Source of the DNA: Marisa cornuarietis | Lineage: Eukaryota > Mollusca > Gastropoda > Architaenioglossa > Ampullariidae | Direction: 5' to 3' | Assembly (NCBI GenBank): GCA_004794655.1 | Contig: SMMW01000502.1 | Span: forward strand, 310,001-374,000 | DNA length: 64,000 nt | In this document: positions 1-20,900 of the stretch, in pieces | How the letters are laid out: the number at the start of each line of letters is the position of its first letter | Numbering within the stretch: position 1 is the first letter of the stretch | Position numbers and translations under genes: made by a program | Notes under the pieces: model-generated | The model's input: only the letters and a program-made list of their open reading frames with translations | Told to the model about the DNA's origin: nothing | Database searches by the model: none

Positions 1-80
1 ATGTGGGTGCATGAGCATATGACTTCGCGCTTGTTTAGAGAGACGGAATGTCTCATTTATTATCTTATGTTTATGAATAA

Positions 81-6435
<6,355 letters not shown>

Positions 6436-8828
6436 CCATCCAAGGATTGTCTTGTCTAAAAGAGCGACAAGAAAGTTACTGTGACATAACCGTGTTAAAG
6501 CTCGTTACAGTTACAACGGTAATTCTTGTAACTAGTCACACGGCTTTCCATTCTGAACACAACTGTACTTGAGAATCTTTCATCAAAGTACCTTGTGAAA
6601 AAGAGTTCCAATCTCAGATCGCGAAATATCACTAATACATGCTTTAGAGTTTTCAGACTCATGTTACCTCGGTGTTTGTGGAATGTTATTTAAACCAACC
6701 AGCAAGAGTTTTGCCTTAACGATACATGTAGCAGAAATAAAAAGATAAAGCTAATTATCTCTATTATGTTTTAATGCATAAAACTGGAAGATGAAGTACA
6801 AATACACAAACACGCCAGATGTGGGGCCAGTCACCAGTCTTTATGTCAGCATCCAGTAGCAGAGTCTGCTCCAGGTACTGGACAGAAGTCCTGGCACTAT
6901 TCCTCTCTTTACTCTTCTACAGCAGACCATGGCCAAGAAATCACACTTTGTCACATGCTGGCTCTCAGCCCTACAAGTGGTCACCAGACCAACCAGACCC
7001 TGAAGGCCCTGACGAATATCGACAAGATGACCCAAAACAACATCAACAAGACGACCTAACAAAACTAACACTAGATACCGGCACACACAGGAAATGAGAA
7101 AACCGACAGCTGCTTAACAAAGTACCAACATAGAGTAGACAACATCGACATCTAAACATAAACATTTCAATCGCCAGAAGTCTGAGTTGTCTAACAACGA
7201 AAATGGTAGAAGCATTCGACACACAGATTCCCTTCAGCAACTGCCACACCAGGAGCATGCGCTAATATGTCCCCTAACGATCGGACACTACAACCTAAAC
7301 AGCAACCTCATCCTTGAGGTGGTTTAAACAGCAACCTCATCCTTGAGGTCGTATAAATTAATACAAAAGTATTGATATTAAACACCGGCCCCCCCCCCTC
7401 CATCTATTGTCAGACAGTCATGGTAGAAAAAAAAACTTCCACTAAGATGAAAGAGAAGGAAGCCTAAGAAACTCAAGAAAACCCACAACGTCTTATACAA
7501 AGTATGTCCCAAGACAAGATTTGAACCGTTAGCACAGAAACTGAAGGAGACAGTGTAAACAGAGTACAAAGTGTTCTACAACTCACGTTAAGCCTGAAGG
7601 CCTCAAGGCCGAGAACTCTGACAGTACTGCGCCGCAGTGTGTGCGGATGTTTGTTTCATTATAATTATCCCCCCTAACTAGGGTCGTTTCTTGGTTTGTG
7701 GTTTCTCTTATGTGTTTATGTGTCTATGTATTTTTCACGTTTTTCATCCACGTGTAATTAAAGTTTTTATTTGTAACGTTCATGTTGTCTTTGTTGTGGT
7801 CTACGCTCCTTAGATGTTCGTGAGGTACGTCGTGTCCCGCCTCTACCCGAGTGAGTGGGTGTGTGTTGGTGCCACCTGTGTGAGCGGCTGCGCGCGTGCA
7901 TCCAGTGACGCTGAAGTCGATCGAAGACAAACACTCAAGAAAGAGGTAGTGTCTATTTCCAGTCAAACACGTTCTATACTCTAATTGATTGACGATAATA
8001 CTGAACTTAGTGTCTAGGAGTACAATGAACTGATTCTGTGTTCGATTTGGTTTTGCGAGAAAGATACAGGTGTTAAAATTTTTATTTACTGTAAAACGAA
8101 GAACCAGTGCACGGTGTGTTTAAGTGGCAGAAATAAAATAATCACGGCAAAAACAATGCTGGATGTTATTTTTGCTCTTGCTCTGACTCTGAGATAAACA
8201 TGCAAACAGACGATGTGAGAGACTAAAGACAATAACGGGTGAAGACGTCGAGGGAGTCTGATAACATGTTGATTGCCACGTCTACCACTATCTGTATCGT
8301 CATCATCTCCCCTTCCTCAGATTCCTAACAAACCAAACTGCTGGATGAGACTTGTGCAGACTGTAAGTATATCTTAGCTGCAATGTATACAATTAGGAAT
8401 AAGGGTCATTATAACTGCTCTTTGTCATGAAAAGCTTTTGGAATGTACTTTGTAACAATTTATTAACATAATTCTTAATGAATAGCCACAAACGGCTCTG
8501 TCCGCATGCTTTCAAAGCCTGTATGCTATCAAAACGCGTTTGAAGGCACTACCTCATGTTTTCTTTTTCTCACAACTTCATTAATTGTACTTTTCTCGTA
8601 TTTACAATAATTAAATATTTCTTACAAATACAACAATTGAAGGTTTTTTAAAACCCCTGATTACAGGTTTCATAAAATTTCACTAACAGGTTTTCTCGTT
8701 TTTGTGCATTGTCCTGTCGTCTTCATTTTCTCTTTTTCCTTTTTTTAATAACCAGAAATATTCAAAGTAGCTAATTGCTGAATGCAAATGTCCTTGATTT
8801 AACAGCCTCATGGGAACAGTTGCTGACA
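6436..8828. other. intergenic stretch, no gene recognised
   Basis: It holds the GH9 3' UTR (to about 6760), a C-rich run at 7386-7397 and a direct repeat of CAACCTCATCCTTGAGGT at 7301 and 7331. Small open frames here show no family motifs and no coherent splice context. The promoter of the next gene should lie towards 8828, but I saw no convincing TATA box. Confidence 0.5.
6736..6741 (+). terminator. candidate polyadenylation signal of the GH9 gene
   Basis: AATAAA lies 300 bases after the GH9 stop codon, in AT-rich sequence. It is the first canonical hexamer downstream on the coding strand that I noticed. The cleavage site cannot be read from the genomic sequence. Confidence 0.45.
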
Positions 8829-8905
8829 ATGTGGACGTGTTTAGTCCTGGCTTCTCTTCTTGTTGTCTCCTTGAGACCACCTTGCATGGCACAAAGTATC
8901 AACAG
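8829..8905 (+). CDS. exon 1, signal peptide
   Basis: ATG is followed by [18 protein letters not shown] and CMAQSIN, a short polar start, a hydrophobic core and a plausible cleavage after Ala. The donor gtattc follows at 8906, phase 2. Exon 10147-10301 supplies the single missing base (Ser), which supports the join. This ATG lies inside a longer open frame in another phase that has no family features. Confidence 0.75.
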
Positions 8906-11900
8906 GTATTCATCTCAAAGGTAGCAATGATTTTAAGCTGTTGCTACAATTTGCTTACATTTTTCAGCTGCAGTTTGTTTAGTATTTTAATTGTTGTTTA
9001 GTACACATTTATTCTGTCTCAAGCTAAGATGAACTAAAAAATATTTTTTTTCGGCATTCAGTAAGACAACTGCTATTCAAACGATTTGAAGGAAAATCGG
9101 GTTTAATAATGTAGCCTTAATATTTCAAAATCATTTCTTTTTAGCTAACGGACTTCTTTTCGTGATGACACAGGAAAATGAATACACATTTGTAAGAAAT
9201 AAAAAAAGAAAAATATAATTATTGATGGGGTTTTGCATACTACTTAAAATATTTTGAATTTGCTTTTATTGGTCGAGGATTGTTATTGCTCACCTCTTGG
9301 GTAGAAGGTATATTTAATGAGGACACTAAACCGTTTCATTATAGCGTTTTTAATATGAAAGTAAGTTCTACAAATTCTTTTGGAAAGACTTAGGTACATT
9401 ATAGCGTATATTTAATGAAGGCACAATACCGTGTCATTATCGTATATATTTAATGAGGACACAACTCCTTCTTACTCGAAATCTCATTACTTATAGTCTC
9501 AAATTTTTCTACTCAGATCTTAAGATTTCACACCCCGTTGTTTTCACCGTCATTTATAACAATAATAGCAATGGTGGTGATAAAAGAAAAATATTTTCGA
9601 TACCTTGTCTCGGCAATGAATTACATTTATTCCCTTCTCTCTCTTACACACACAGCAAATATTCCCAGCGTCTTACTCCTGAGACGACTTACTTGGGAAT
9701 ACCAAGACTCAGTTCAAAATCACAACAGGGTCTCCAGTGAACACTTCGTTCACTCACTCTTACATCTCTTGTGTTCCTCCACATTCATACAAACAAGGGC
9801 GACAGCTCGTGTTTACAAAACAGTCAGGGGTAATAACCTGTCCCTGACAACAATTCTCTTGCCATGCATCACAGTTTGTGTCACCGTTGATTTCCCACTA
9901 GGCCGCGATATTCCCACGTTAACAAAACAACTACAACTTGTACCCTGTTGATCATTAAACACTGATATCACGCAGTTATCGCTACAGTGCGCTTCCTGAA
10001 CAAATAAACCGGTCGCTGTGTAGCTAAGTCGGGTGTAGCTAAGTCTGTGTGTAATTCTTGTGTCCTTCTTTCAATCTTTATATATTTTTTCCAAAACGCA
10101 GCACATAACCCTCCTTCTGAAGCATCGGAGTGGCAAACTGTTACAGCGGCTCTGATGTGACCCACAAGGTGAGCAACTGGTACAAGACAGCATGTGACAA
10201 GGACGATGACTGTCGTCAGGAGAACGCTGAGTGTTTTATGGGCAAGTGTCTCTGTCGTCCGGGCTTGTTTCTCTCAACAGATGACTACACGTGCTCCTCT
10301 TGTGAGTAGGAAAATGTACGATGTAGAATATCAAAACATTTTATAAATATATTCAGTATAAAAAGTTGACAATAGAGTAAAACACTAAATAAAATTACAT
10401 TAACGACTGACTGCTGATGGCTTAAAAAATAGCTATAAAGATATAAAATAAATAAATCTATTGTATGTTATTTTAAGTATACATTCTGTTTTCTTTTCTT
10501 TTAATGTACAAATGTGTATATGTTAGTATCTGAGGTATTTACTAAGTAGGAGTAAATAATTATGGATTTAAATCTGTGTCAGCTTGCCATTCGAAGGATC
10601 TGCAGAAATCCTTCACAAAATATCCTTTCGGCGAAATAATGGGACATTATGTTCAAGCACAGGATGGACTAAGCTATAAAAAGTGCAAGAACTTGTGTGT
10701 TTCCACTTCAAGATGCCGAACCTTTGATTTCGCAGGTTTGTATGACAAATAATTCAAGTAAGCAGCTATAAAGACACTACACCCACAAAAATGTCAGTTG
10801 TAGAGAAAGACGCAGCCATTTCGCGAATCAGTTCAAACAGCAGTTGGGGAAGAAAGACTTGGAAAATAAACTCAACGAGAACAGCTGAAAGATTTTTGGT
10901 GCACCCGCAGAAATATAAGCCAACAAAACAAGACTTTTTTTAAACTCTGGAAATAATACCTACTCGAGCTGTTTTTAAATGGGAATTTTATTTTATTTAA
11001 AGCAGGCTATAAATATTGTTTTGTTTTAGTTTTTATTTTTATTAATTTATTGCCAGTGTTTTTACAACTGACAGTACAGTAAGCCTAGTGGGTTTATAAA
11101 GCGATTTATGCTTGACAAGAGCGAAAGAAGGAGATATCAAAGCTCACTCATCACTAACTCAAGATTGTCAGGAGCTGCCCGGGTAGTGTAGAGTGACTGC
11201 CTGGTCAACGACTTAGCAAAAGACAATAAAAAGTGAACCCATCAAGTTCTAAAAAAGGACGTCTGCAGGCAAACAACGCTGACACACCTAATTGTAGTTT
11301 GGACACATACCATGTAGCAAAATGGTCATATCAGGGTTGGTGTTAAAATACAAATAGAATACAAAATACACTTATTTTAAAATATTCTTTTGTTTCTTTC
11401 CCTCTACCCATCAAAAAAGATACTCAAGATTGTCAACACTATTTATTTCAGTCAAAAAAAGTCAAACAAAGCAACCAAAATGTTTTACACTACACCACAA
11501 AAGTAATTACTTCAATCAGCCAGGAACCAACACTTATCTTATGTGCTAGTTAGTTGTATCAGTCAAAACAATGTCTAGTTAACTGTATCATTAACTCCAC
11601 ACATTGTCTAGTTACCTGTATCAGTCAGTCAATACAATGTCTAGTTAGCTAATCAGTCAGTCAATACAATGTCTAGTTAGCTAATTAGTTAGTCAATACA
11701 CTGTCTAGTTAGTTAATCAGTCAGTCAATACAATGTCTAGTCATCTAATCAGTCAGTCAATACAATGTCTAGTTAGCTAATCAGTCAATCAATACACTGT
11801 CTAGTTAGCTAATCAGTCAGTCAATACACTGTCTAGTTAGCTAATCAGTCAATACACTGTCAGGTTAGCTAATCAGTCAGTCAATACACTGTCTAGTTAG

Positions 11901-14900
11901 CTAATCAGTCAGCCAATACACTGTCTAGTTAGTTAATCAGTCAGTCAATACACTGTCTATTTAGCTAATCAGTCAGTCAATACAATGTCTAGTTAGTTAA
12001 TCAGTCAGTCAATACACTGTCTATTTAGCTAATCAGTCAGTCAATACAATGTCTAGTTAGTTAATCAGTCAGTCAATACACTGTCTAGTTAGCTAATCAG
12101 TCAATCAATACACTGTCTAGTTAGCTAATCAGTCAGTCAATACACTGCCTAGTTAGCTAATCAGTCAATACACTGTCAGGTTAGCTAATCAGTCAGTCAA
12201 TACAATGTCTAGTTAGCTAATCAGTCAGTCAATACACTGTCTAGTTAGCTAATCAGTCAATACACTGTCTAGTTAGCTAATCAGTCAATACACTGTCAGG
12301 TTAGCTAATCAGTCAGTCAATACACTGTCTAGTTAGCTAATCAGTCAGTCAATACAATGTCTAGTTAGCTAATCAGTCAGTCAATACAATGTCTAGTTAG
12401 CTAATCAGTCAGTCAATACAATGTCTAGTTAGCTAATCAGTCAGTCAATACATTGTCTAGTTAGCTAATCAGTCAGTCAATACACATTCTCTAGTTACCT
12501 GTATCAGGCAGTCAATACATTGTCTAGTTAGCTAATCACTCAGTCAATACACTCCCTAGTTAGCTGATCAGTCAGTGAATACACTGTCTAGTTAGCTAAT
12601 TACTCAGTCAATACATTGCCTAGTTAGCTAATCAGTCTGTCAATACACTGTCTAGTTAGCTAATCAGTCAGTCAATACAATGCCTAGTTAGCTAATCAGT
12701 CAGTCAATACACTGTCTAGTTAGCTAATCAGTCAGTCAATACAATGTCTAGTTAGCTAATCAGTCAGTCAATACACATTCTCTAGTTACCTGTATCAGTC
12801 AGTCAATACATTGTCTAGTTAGCTAATCACTCAGTCAATACACTGTCTAGTTAGCTAATCAGTCAGTCAATACATTGTCTAGTTAGCTAATCAGTCAGTC
12901 AATACACTGTCTAGTTAGCTAATCAGTCAGTCAATACACTGTCTAGTTAGCTAATCAGTCAGTCAATACATTGTCTAGTTAGCTAATCAGTCAGTCAATA
13001 CACTGTCTAGTTAGCTAATCAGTCAGTCAATACACTGTCTAGTTAGCTAATCAGTCAGTCAATACATTGTCTAGTTAGCTAATCAGTCAGTCAATACACT
13101 GTCTAGTTAGCTAATCAGTCAGTCAATACACTGCCTAGTTAGCTAATCAGTCAATACACTGTCAGGTTAGCTAATCAGTCAGTCAATACATTTTCTAGTT
13201 AGCTAATCAGTCAGTCAATACACTGTCTAGTTAGCTAATCAGTCAATACACTGTCTAGTTAGCTAATCAGTCAATACATTGTCAGGTTAGCTAATCAGTC
13301 AGTCAATACACTGTCTAGTTACCTAATCAGTCACTCAATACAATGTCTAGTTAGCTAATCAGTCAATACACTGTCTAGTTAGCTAATCAGTCAGTCAATA
13401 CACTGTCTAGTTAGCTAATCAGTCAGTCAATACACTGTCTAGTTAGCTAATCAGTCAGTCAATACAATGTCTAGTTAGCTAATCAGTCAGTCAATACATT
13501 GTCTAGTTAGCTAATCAGTCAGTCAATACACATTCTCTAGTTACCTGTATCAGGCAGTCAATACATTGTCTAGTTAGCTAATCACTCAGTCAATACACTG
13601 CCTAGTTAGCTGATCAGTCAGTCAATACACTGTCTAGTTAGCTAATCAGTAAGTCAATACAATGTCTAGTTAGCTAATCAGTCAGCCAATACACTGTCTA
13701 GTTAGCTAATCGGTCAGTCAATACAATGTCTAGTTAGCTAATCAGTCAGTCAATACACTGTCTAGTTAGCTAATCAGTCAGTCAATACACTGTCTAGTTA
13801 GCTAATCAGTCAGTCAATACAATGCCTAGTTAGCTAATCAGTCAGTCAGTACACTGTCTAGTTAGCTAAACAGTCAGTCAATACAATGTCTAGTTAGCTA
13901 ATCAGTCAGTCAATACACATTCTCTAGTTACCTGTATCAGTCAGTCAATACATTGTCTTGTTAGCTAATCACTCAGTCAATACACTGCCTAGTTAGCTAA
14001 TCAGTCAGAGAATACACTGTCTAGTTAGCTAATTACTCAGTCAATACACTGCCTAGTTAGCTGATCAGTCAGTCAATACACTGTCAGGTTAGCTAATCAG
14101 TCAATACACATTCTCTAGTTACCTGTATCAGTCAGTCAATACACTGCTTAGTTAGCTAATCAGTCAGTGAATACACTGTCTAGTTAGCTAATTACTCAGT
14201 CAATACACTGCCTAGTTAGCTGATCAGTCAGTCAATACACTGTCTAGTTAGCTAATCAGTCAATACACTGTCTAGTTAGCTAATCACTCAGCCAATACAC
14301 TGTCTAGTTAGCTAATCAGTCAGTCAATACAATGTCTAGTTAGCTAATCAGTCAGTCAATACATTGTCTAGTTAGCTAATCAGTCAGTCAATACACTGTC
14401 TAGTTAGCTAATCAGTCAGTCAATACACTGCCTAGTTAGCTAATCAGTCAATACACTGTCAGGTTAGCTAATCAGTCAGTCAATACATTGTCTAGTTAGC
14501 TAATCAGTCAGTCAATACACTGTCTAGTTAGCTAATCAGTCAATACACTGTCTAGTTAGCTAATCAGTCAATACACTGTCAGGTTAGCTAATCAGTCAGT
14601 CAATACACTGTCTAGTTAGCTAATCAGTCACTCAATACAATGTCTAGTTAGCTAATCAGTCAATACGCTGTCTAGTTAGCTAATCAGTCAGTCAATACAC
14701 TGTCTAGTTAGCTAATAAGTCAGTCAATACACTGTTTAGTTAGCTAATCAGTCAGTCAATACAATGTCTAGTTAGCTAATCAGTCAGTCAATACATTGTC
14801 TAGTTAGCTAATCAGTCAGTCAATACACATTCTCTAGTTACCTGTATCAGGCAGTCAATACATTGTCTAGTTAGCTAATCACTCAGTCAATACACTGCGT

Positions 14901-17900
14901 AGTTAGCTGATCAGTCAGTGAATACACTGTCTAGTTAGCTAATTACTCAGTCAATACACTGCCTAGTTAGCTGATCAGTCAGTCAATACACTGTCTAGTT
15001 AGCTAATCACTCAGTCAATACACTGCCTAGTTAGCTGATCAGTCAGTGAATACACTGTCTAGTTAGCTAATTACTCAGTCAATACACTGCCTAGTTAGCT
15101 GATCAGTCAGTCAATACACTGTCTAGTTAGCTAATCAGTAAGTCAATACACTGTCTAGTTAGCTAATCAGTCAGCCAATACACTGTCTAGTTAGCTAATC
15201 CGTCAGTCAATACAATGTCTAGTTAGCTAATCAGTCAGTCAATACACTGTCTAGTTAGCTAATCAGTCAGTCAATACACTGTCTAGTTAGCTAATCAGTC
15301 AGTCAATACAATGCCTAGTTAGCTAATCAGTCAGTCAGTACACTGTCTAGTTAGCTAAACAGTCAGTCAATACAATGTCTAGTTAGCTAATCAGTCAGTC
15401 AATACACATTCTCTAGTTACCTGTATCAGTCAGTCAATATATTGTCTTGTTAGCTAATCACTCAGTCAATACACTGCCTAGTTAGCTAATCAGTCAGTGA
15501 ATACACTGTCTAGTTAGCTAATTACTCAGTCAATACACTGCCTAGTTAGCTGATCAGTCAGTCAAAACACTGTCTAGTTAGCTAATCAGTCAATACACTG
15601 TCTAGTTAGCTAATCAGTCAGCCAATACACTGTCTAGTTAGCTAATCAGTCAGTCAATACAATGTCTAGTTAGCTAATCAGTCAGTCAATACACTGTCTA
15701 GTTAGCTAATCAGTCAGTCAATACACTGTCTAGTTAGCTAATCAGTCAGACAATACAATGCCTAGTTAGCTAATCAGTCAGTCAATACACTGTCTAGTTA
15801 GCTAATCAGTCAGTCAATACAATGTCTAGTTAGCTAATCACTCAGTCAATACACTGTCTAGTTAGCTAATTAGTCAGTCAATACCCTGTCTAGTTAGCTA
15901 ATCAGTCAGTGAATACACTGTCTAGTTAGCTAATTACTCAGTCAATACACTGCCTAGTTAGCTGATCAGTCAGTCAATACACTGTCTAGTTAGCTAATCA
16001 GTAAGTCAATACACTGTCTAGTTAGCTAATCAGTCAGCCAATACACTGTCTAGTTAGCTAATCAGTCAGTCAATACAATGTCTAGTTAGCTAATCAGTCA
16101 GCCAATACACTGTCTAGTTAGCTAATCAGTCAGTCAATACAATGTCTAGTTAGCTAATCAGTCAGCCAATACACTGTCTAGTTAGCTAATCAGTCAGTCA
16201 ATACACTGCCTAGTTAGCTAATCAGTCAGCCAATACACTGTCTAGTTAGCTAATCAGTCAGTCAATACAATGTCTAGTTAGCTAATCAGTCAGTCAATAC
16301 ACTGTCTACTTAGCTAATCAGTCAGTCAATACACTGTCTAGTTAGCTAATCAGTCAGTCAATACACTGTCTAGTTAGCTAATCAGTCAGTCAATACAATG
16401 TCTAGTTCGCTGTATCAAAGATATCTTGTACACTGGATCTTGTCCGATTCCCACCTTGTCAGTTCCTTGACACATCGGCACCAGTCATCACAGACATCAT
16501 CAATCACTCCCTGTCAAGCTATGCCTTTAAAAACAGCTGTCTGTAAAAGGCTATGATTGTCAGTACAGCTGTCTGTACTAAGCCATAATTGTAAGAACAG
16601 CTGCCTGTAATAAGCCATGATTGTCAATTCAGCTGTCTGTAATAAGCTATGATTGTCAGTACAGCTGTCTGTAATAAGATATGATTGTCAGTACCACTGT
16701 CTGTAATAAGCTATGATTGTCAGTACCGCTGTCTGTAATAAGCTATGATTGTCAGTACAGCTGTCTGTAATAAGCTATGATTGTCAGTACCGCTGTCTAT
16801 AATAAGCTATGATTGTCAGTACAGCTGTCTGTAATAAGCTAGGATTGTCAGTACAGCTGTCTGTAATAAGCTATGATTGTCAGTACAGCTGTCTGTAATA
16901 AGATATGATTGTCAGTACCGCTGTCTGTAATAAGCTATGATTGTCAGTACCGCTGTCTGTAAGTGAGCTATGATTGTCAGTACAGCTGTCTGTAATAAGC
17001 TATGATTGTCAGTACCGCTGTCTGTAAGTGAGCTATGATTGTCAATACAGCTGCCTGTAATAAGCTAGGATTGTCAGTACAACTGTCTGTAATAAGCTAT
17101 GATTGTCAGTACAGCTGCCTGTAATAAGCTAGGATTGTCAGTACCGCTGTCTGTAAGTGAGCTATGATTGTCAGTACAGCTGCCTGTAATAAGCTAGGAT
17201 TGTCAGTACAACTGTCTGTAATAAGCTATAAATGTCAGTACAGCTGCCTGTAATAAGCTAGGATTGTCAGTACAACTGTCTGTAATAAGCTAGGATTGTC
17301 AGTACAGCTGCCTTTAATAAGCTAGGATTGTCAGTACAGCTGTCTGTAATAAGCTAGGATGATGTGCTTATGTTTGTCAGGTGAAGGTGGCCGCTGTATG
17401 ATACATATCACCTCATATAAATCGCCGTCAGACTGGCATCTTAAGAGCGGTCGAGGTTGGACCCGCTACCACAGAAACTGTCGGAAGGCCCCCATCATGT
17501 TCCCAGGACAAGAGTGGTACAACGGGCCTTGTTACAACGACCAGCAGTGTGGTGTCCCGTACACCCGATGTGTATCGGGTAGATGTCTGTGTGCAATGGG
17601 CTCTACGATTGAAAACGACAGAACCGTATGTGCGGCTGCTGGTATGTAAGCCATTTATATTATCACACCTGCATCTTTCCGTTGCCTGTCTTTTTTAGTG
17701 TTCACCACAGATATTCCGCATTGAAAGACATTAAAAAAATTAGCTAAATTTAAACATCTTTTGTTTCTCTTTTGGGATAAAAGCTATCGTATATTTGACT
17801 ATTTTGTAACTTCAGTAAAATGTGTCAGCAATACTATACTTCAGTAAAAATTAGTTCATAGTTGTAATGTGACCAACGCCTCTTAACCGTTAGTGTGTAG

Positions 17901-20900
17901 CGAGATTGTCTTTTTTTCAGTTGAGTGTTAGTGATATAACTTACTTTAGCTATTTCAGGGATTGCGAGGTTGATTTCTAGATGAGAGTAAATATGAGAGT
18001 GTCAGGAGATTTAAGACAAAAGCGATCAAGCAGAGAAAACTTATACCTCAGGGTCAATGTCACACAGCAGGCCGATGTGTTTTTTCTATCCCACCATTAA
18101 TTGACTTGTAGCGATTGACACATTGTGTAACCTTATTGTCACATCCTATGTAACTTGTCTTGCTAGTCTAGTTGACTATACTTTGTATACATGGAAACAG
18201 AGACATGTGTCGACTGGCAGAAATCAGGAGCCAAGTCCGGGGCCTACTTCATTCGACTGACTGCCAACAACCACAACCACAGCCACGACCACAGAGTCTG
18301 GTGTGACATGGAATCTGGTGGCGGCGGGTGGCTGGTAGGCGTGACATCTCTTTCTTGTGTTTGATTGGAGCCTTGCACTTCATTATAGCGAAGCCACCAA
18401 ACAGTCTTTGCACATCAGTATCCATGGTAACAGTCCTTGTTCTTGTGTGTCACGTGCAGGTTTTTCAGAGACGACGTGACGGCTCAGTTGACTTCTACAG
18501 GAAGTGGGAGGAATATGAACGCGGCTTTGGTGACGTCAGTAAGGAGTTCTGGCTGGGTAAGTTCTCTCCCTTTACAGGTCTGCTTTCTCTCTCGTCACTA
18601 TTCTGTACCTGCCATTGTTAGTCTCTAGTCCTCTACAGTACAAAACTGATATTGTTTTATAAACACTCGTTTGCAAATACCATCTTTAGAAGAAAATGTA
18701 CACAAATAACTTAATAGCTATTAGCTGTATTGATACTTGGATTCAAATACCACAATTAGAATATTTGCCTAAACGATTGAAGTCTCCATCGAATATTTAA
18801 ACAAAGTTTGATAGTTGTTAAAATTGAAAACGTTTTAGTACAAGAGGGCAATGCTAGGAAAAACAGAGAATGAAGGACAGCAAAAGTACTAAACAAATAG
18901 GTCCTTACAACAGAAAACTGACAAAGAAATACAACAAAAAATATGTTTTACGACTTTAACGAATTACAGCGGTACCTCTAGTTACGAATTTAATTCGTTC
19001 CAGGGCCGTGCTCATAACTAGAAATGCTCGTAACTCGAAGTTTCCCATTTAAAATAATAGAAATCGGATTAATCCGTTCCAGCCCGCTGACAAATCCCCA
19101 AAATTTCCTAAATTTTGATAAAATACGTTTTTTAAAGAAATACACACGCAAAACTTCAAATTACACAACAAAATAAATAAATAAATAAATAAAAGAAAAA
19201 TCTACAAAATACAGTAAGAAAAATAAGCACTGCTAACGGAGAGTGGCTGAGGAGAGAACGAGGGAGGAATGGATACTGGCACGAAACGAAGCGTAGATAC
19301 AGCACTTTCATACACTTTAAATAAAACTACAATTGCACTTTCTTTACTTTTAATAATTTTAAACTTAACCTATGCTTAACATTTACTTACGTCTGATACA
19401 TTTTACACTAATCATCAGTTTTTGCCGTTTTGGCTGCACTTTTGGCATCTTCACTTGCCTCCCTTTTCATTGAATACCTATCCAATGATCAATGAACAAA
19501 AAAGGGTTGTTAAACGTTCAAGCGAACGAGATACGACTTAACCACGTACGTGTACAGGTGGACTGCTGTCTGTCTACCGAGACCAACGCTGAGCCTCTAG
19601 CGAAGTTCTCCGCTGTTAGTCTCGGCGAGCCTTAACAATCAATGTGAATAAACCGGAAGCTTTGTCGTCCAAAACCTCGCTCTATGGCTCCACTGAAAAA
19701 AATCGTCTGTAAGCAGTCCAGTAATACAAGTTCGCGACTTTACACTGCGCGGTAACACGTGAGAAGAGCGTGGTGGCGGATACGAAAGGATTCTGGGACT
19801 GAGCGCCGACGCGCCAACTACCGGTAGGATCCCGAAGCTCAGCTGTTCGTAACTCGGAACAACGTTGGTAACTCGAGCAGGAATTTTGCTCGAGTCACTG
19901 CTCGTAGCTCGAACTGCTCGTATTTGGAGCAGCTCGTAACTCGAGGTACCACTGTATTTGATTGTCTTTTGTTAAGGAGGTGTAACTAAGATCATAGAAC
20001 TAAATCTTGATTTGCTGTTAGTTTTAAAAGTTCGAAATTTACGGTTATGCATATAAGTGTCACGTATAAGTTCCTTATCTGTCTCATATGTGTTTCATAT
20101 ATGTGTCAAGTATTAGTGTCATGTATGAAGGTAACAGCTGTGAACAGACTACTGCATCGCTTAGAACGGTTTGTTGAATTGGTCTTTTGTAAGCAGAGAG
20201 CACTTTAAACTTATCACTATAACTTTCATGGCTGACATCAATACATTTTAAAAGTACTAGATGTACGATAACATACTACATATAAGATAAAGGATAAACT
20301 ATTTAGTATTCAAAGACAACAATTGTACTGGATCAGGACATCAAAGTTTGTCCTAACCACAGCAAATAAGTTGGAATGCTCGATTCCCTCAGTACCGGTT
20401 GAAATTTTCGTCATTTTCTTTGGGTGTTTAGTTTTGAAGTAAAAAAAAAAACTTTAAAGTATAATAAAAGGCACGACACACTGATTTGTCTCAAGAAATA
20501 ATGTGTTGGTCAATCAAAGTAGACATTAGTAAAGATTCTTCTGGGAGTTGGGTTCAACATACACATTGAACAAAAATCAGCCTGTAAGAAGACGGATGAA
20601 TAGCAATGAAAGGTTTTCGTCTAAATGGGGTAGATAGTGTGATATCTTCTTGTATCACGTATTGATATTTCCAATCCTGGATGCCTTCCATCAGGCTTAT
20701 CCATACTATATAAGCTGACGAAAGGGAGACTACACCGACTTCATGTTGACCTCAGTGAGAAGAATGGAGAACATCACTATACTGACTACTCGTCATTCAG
20801 GGTGGATGGTCCTGAGACAAACTACAGACTGCACGTGTCCGGCTACTCGGGTACCGCGGGTACGTGTGGAGACAATTACCGAAAAGCTTGAATGTCTGTC

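Noticed and set aside
9453..9951. 95- and 137-codon frames in the first FReD intron
   Set aside because: Overlapping frames without domain, codon or splice support.
11548..17362. CRISPR-like regular 32-bp repeats
   Set aside because: No unique spacers; units are directly tandem and lie in an intron of an animal gene.
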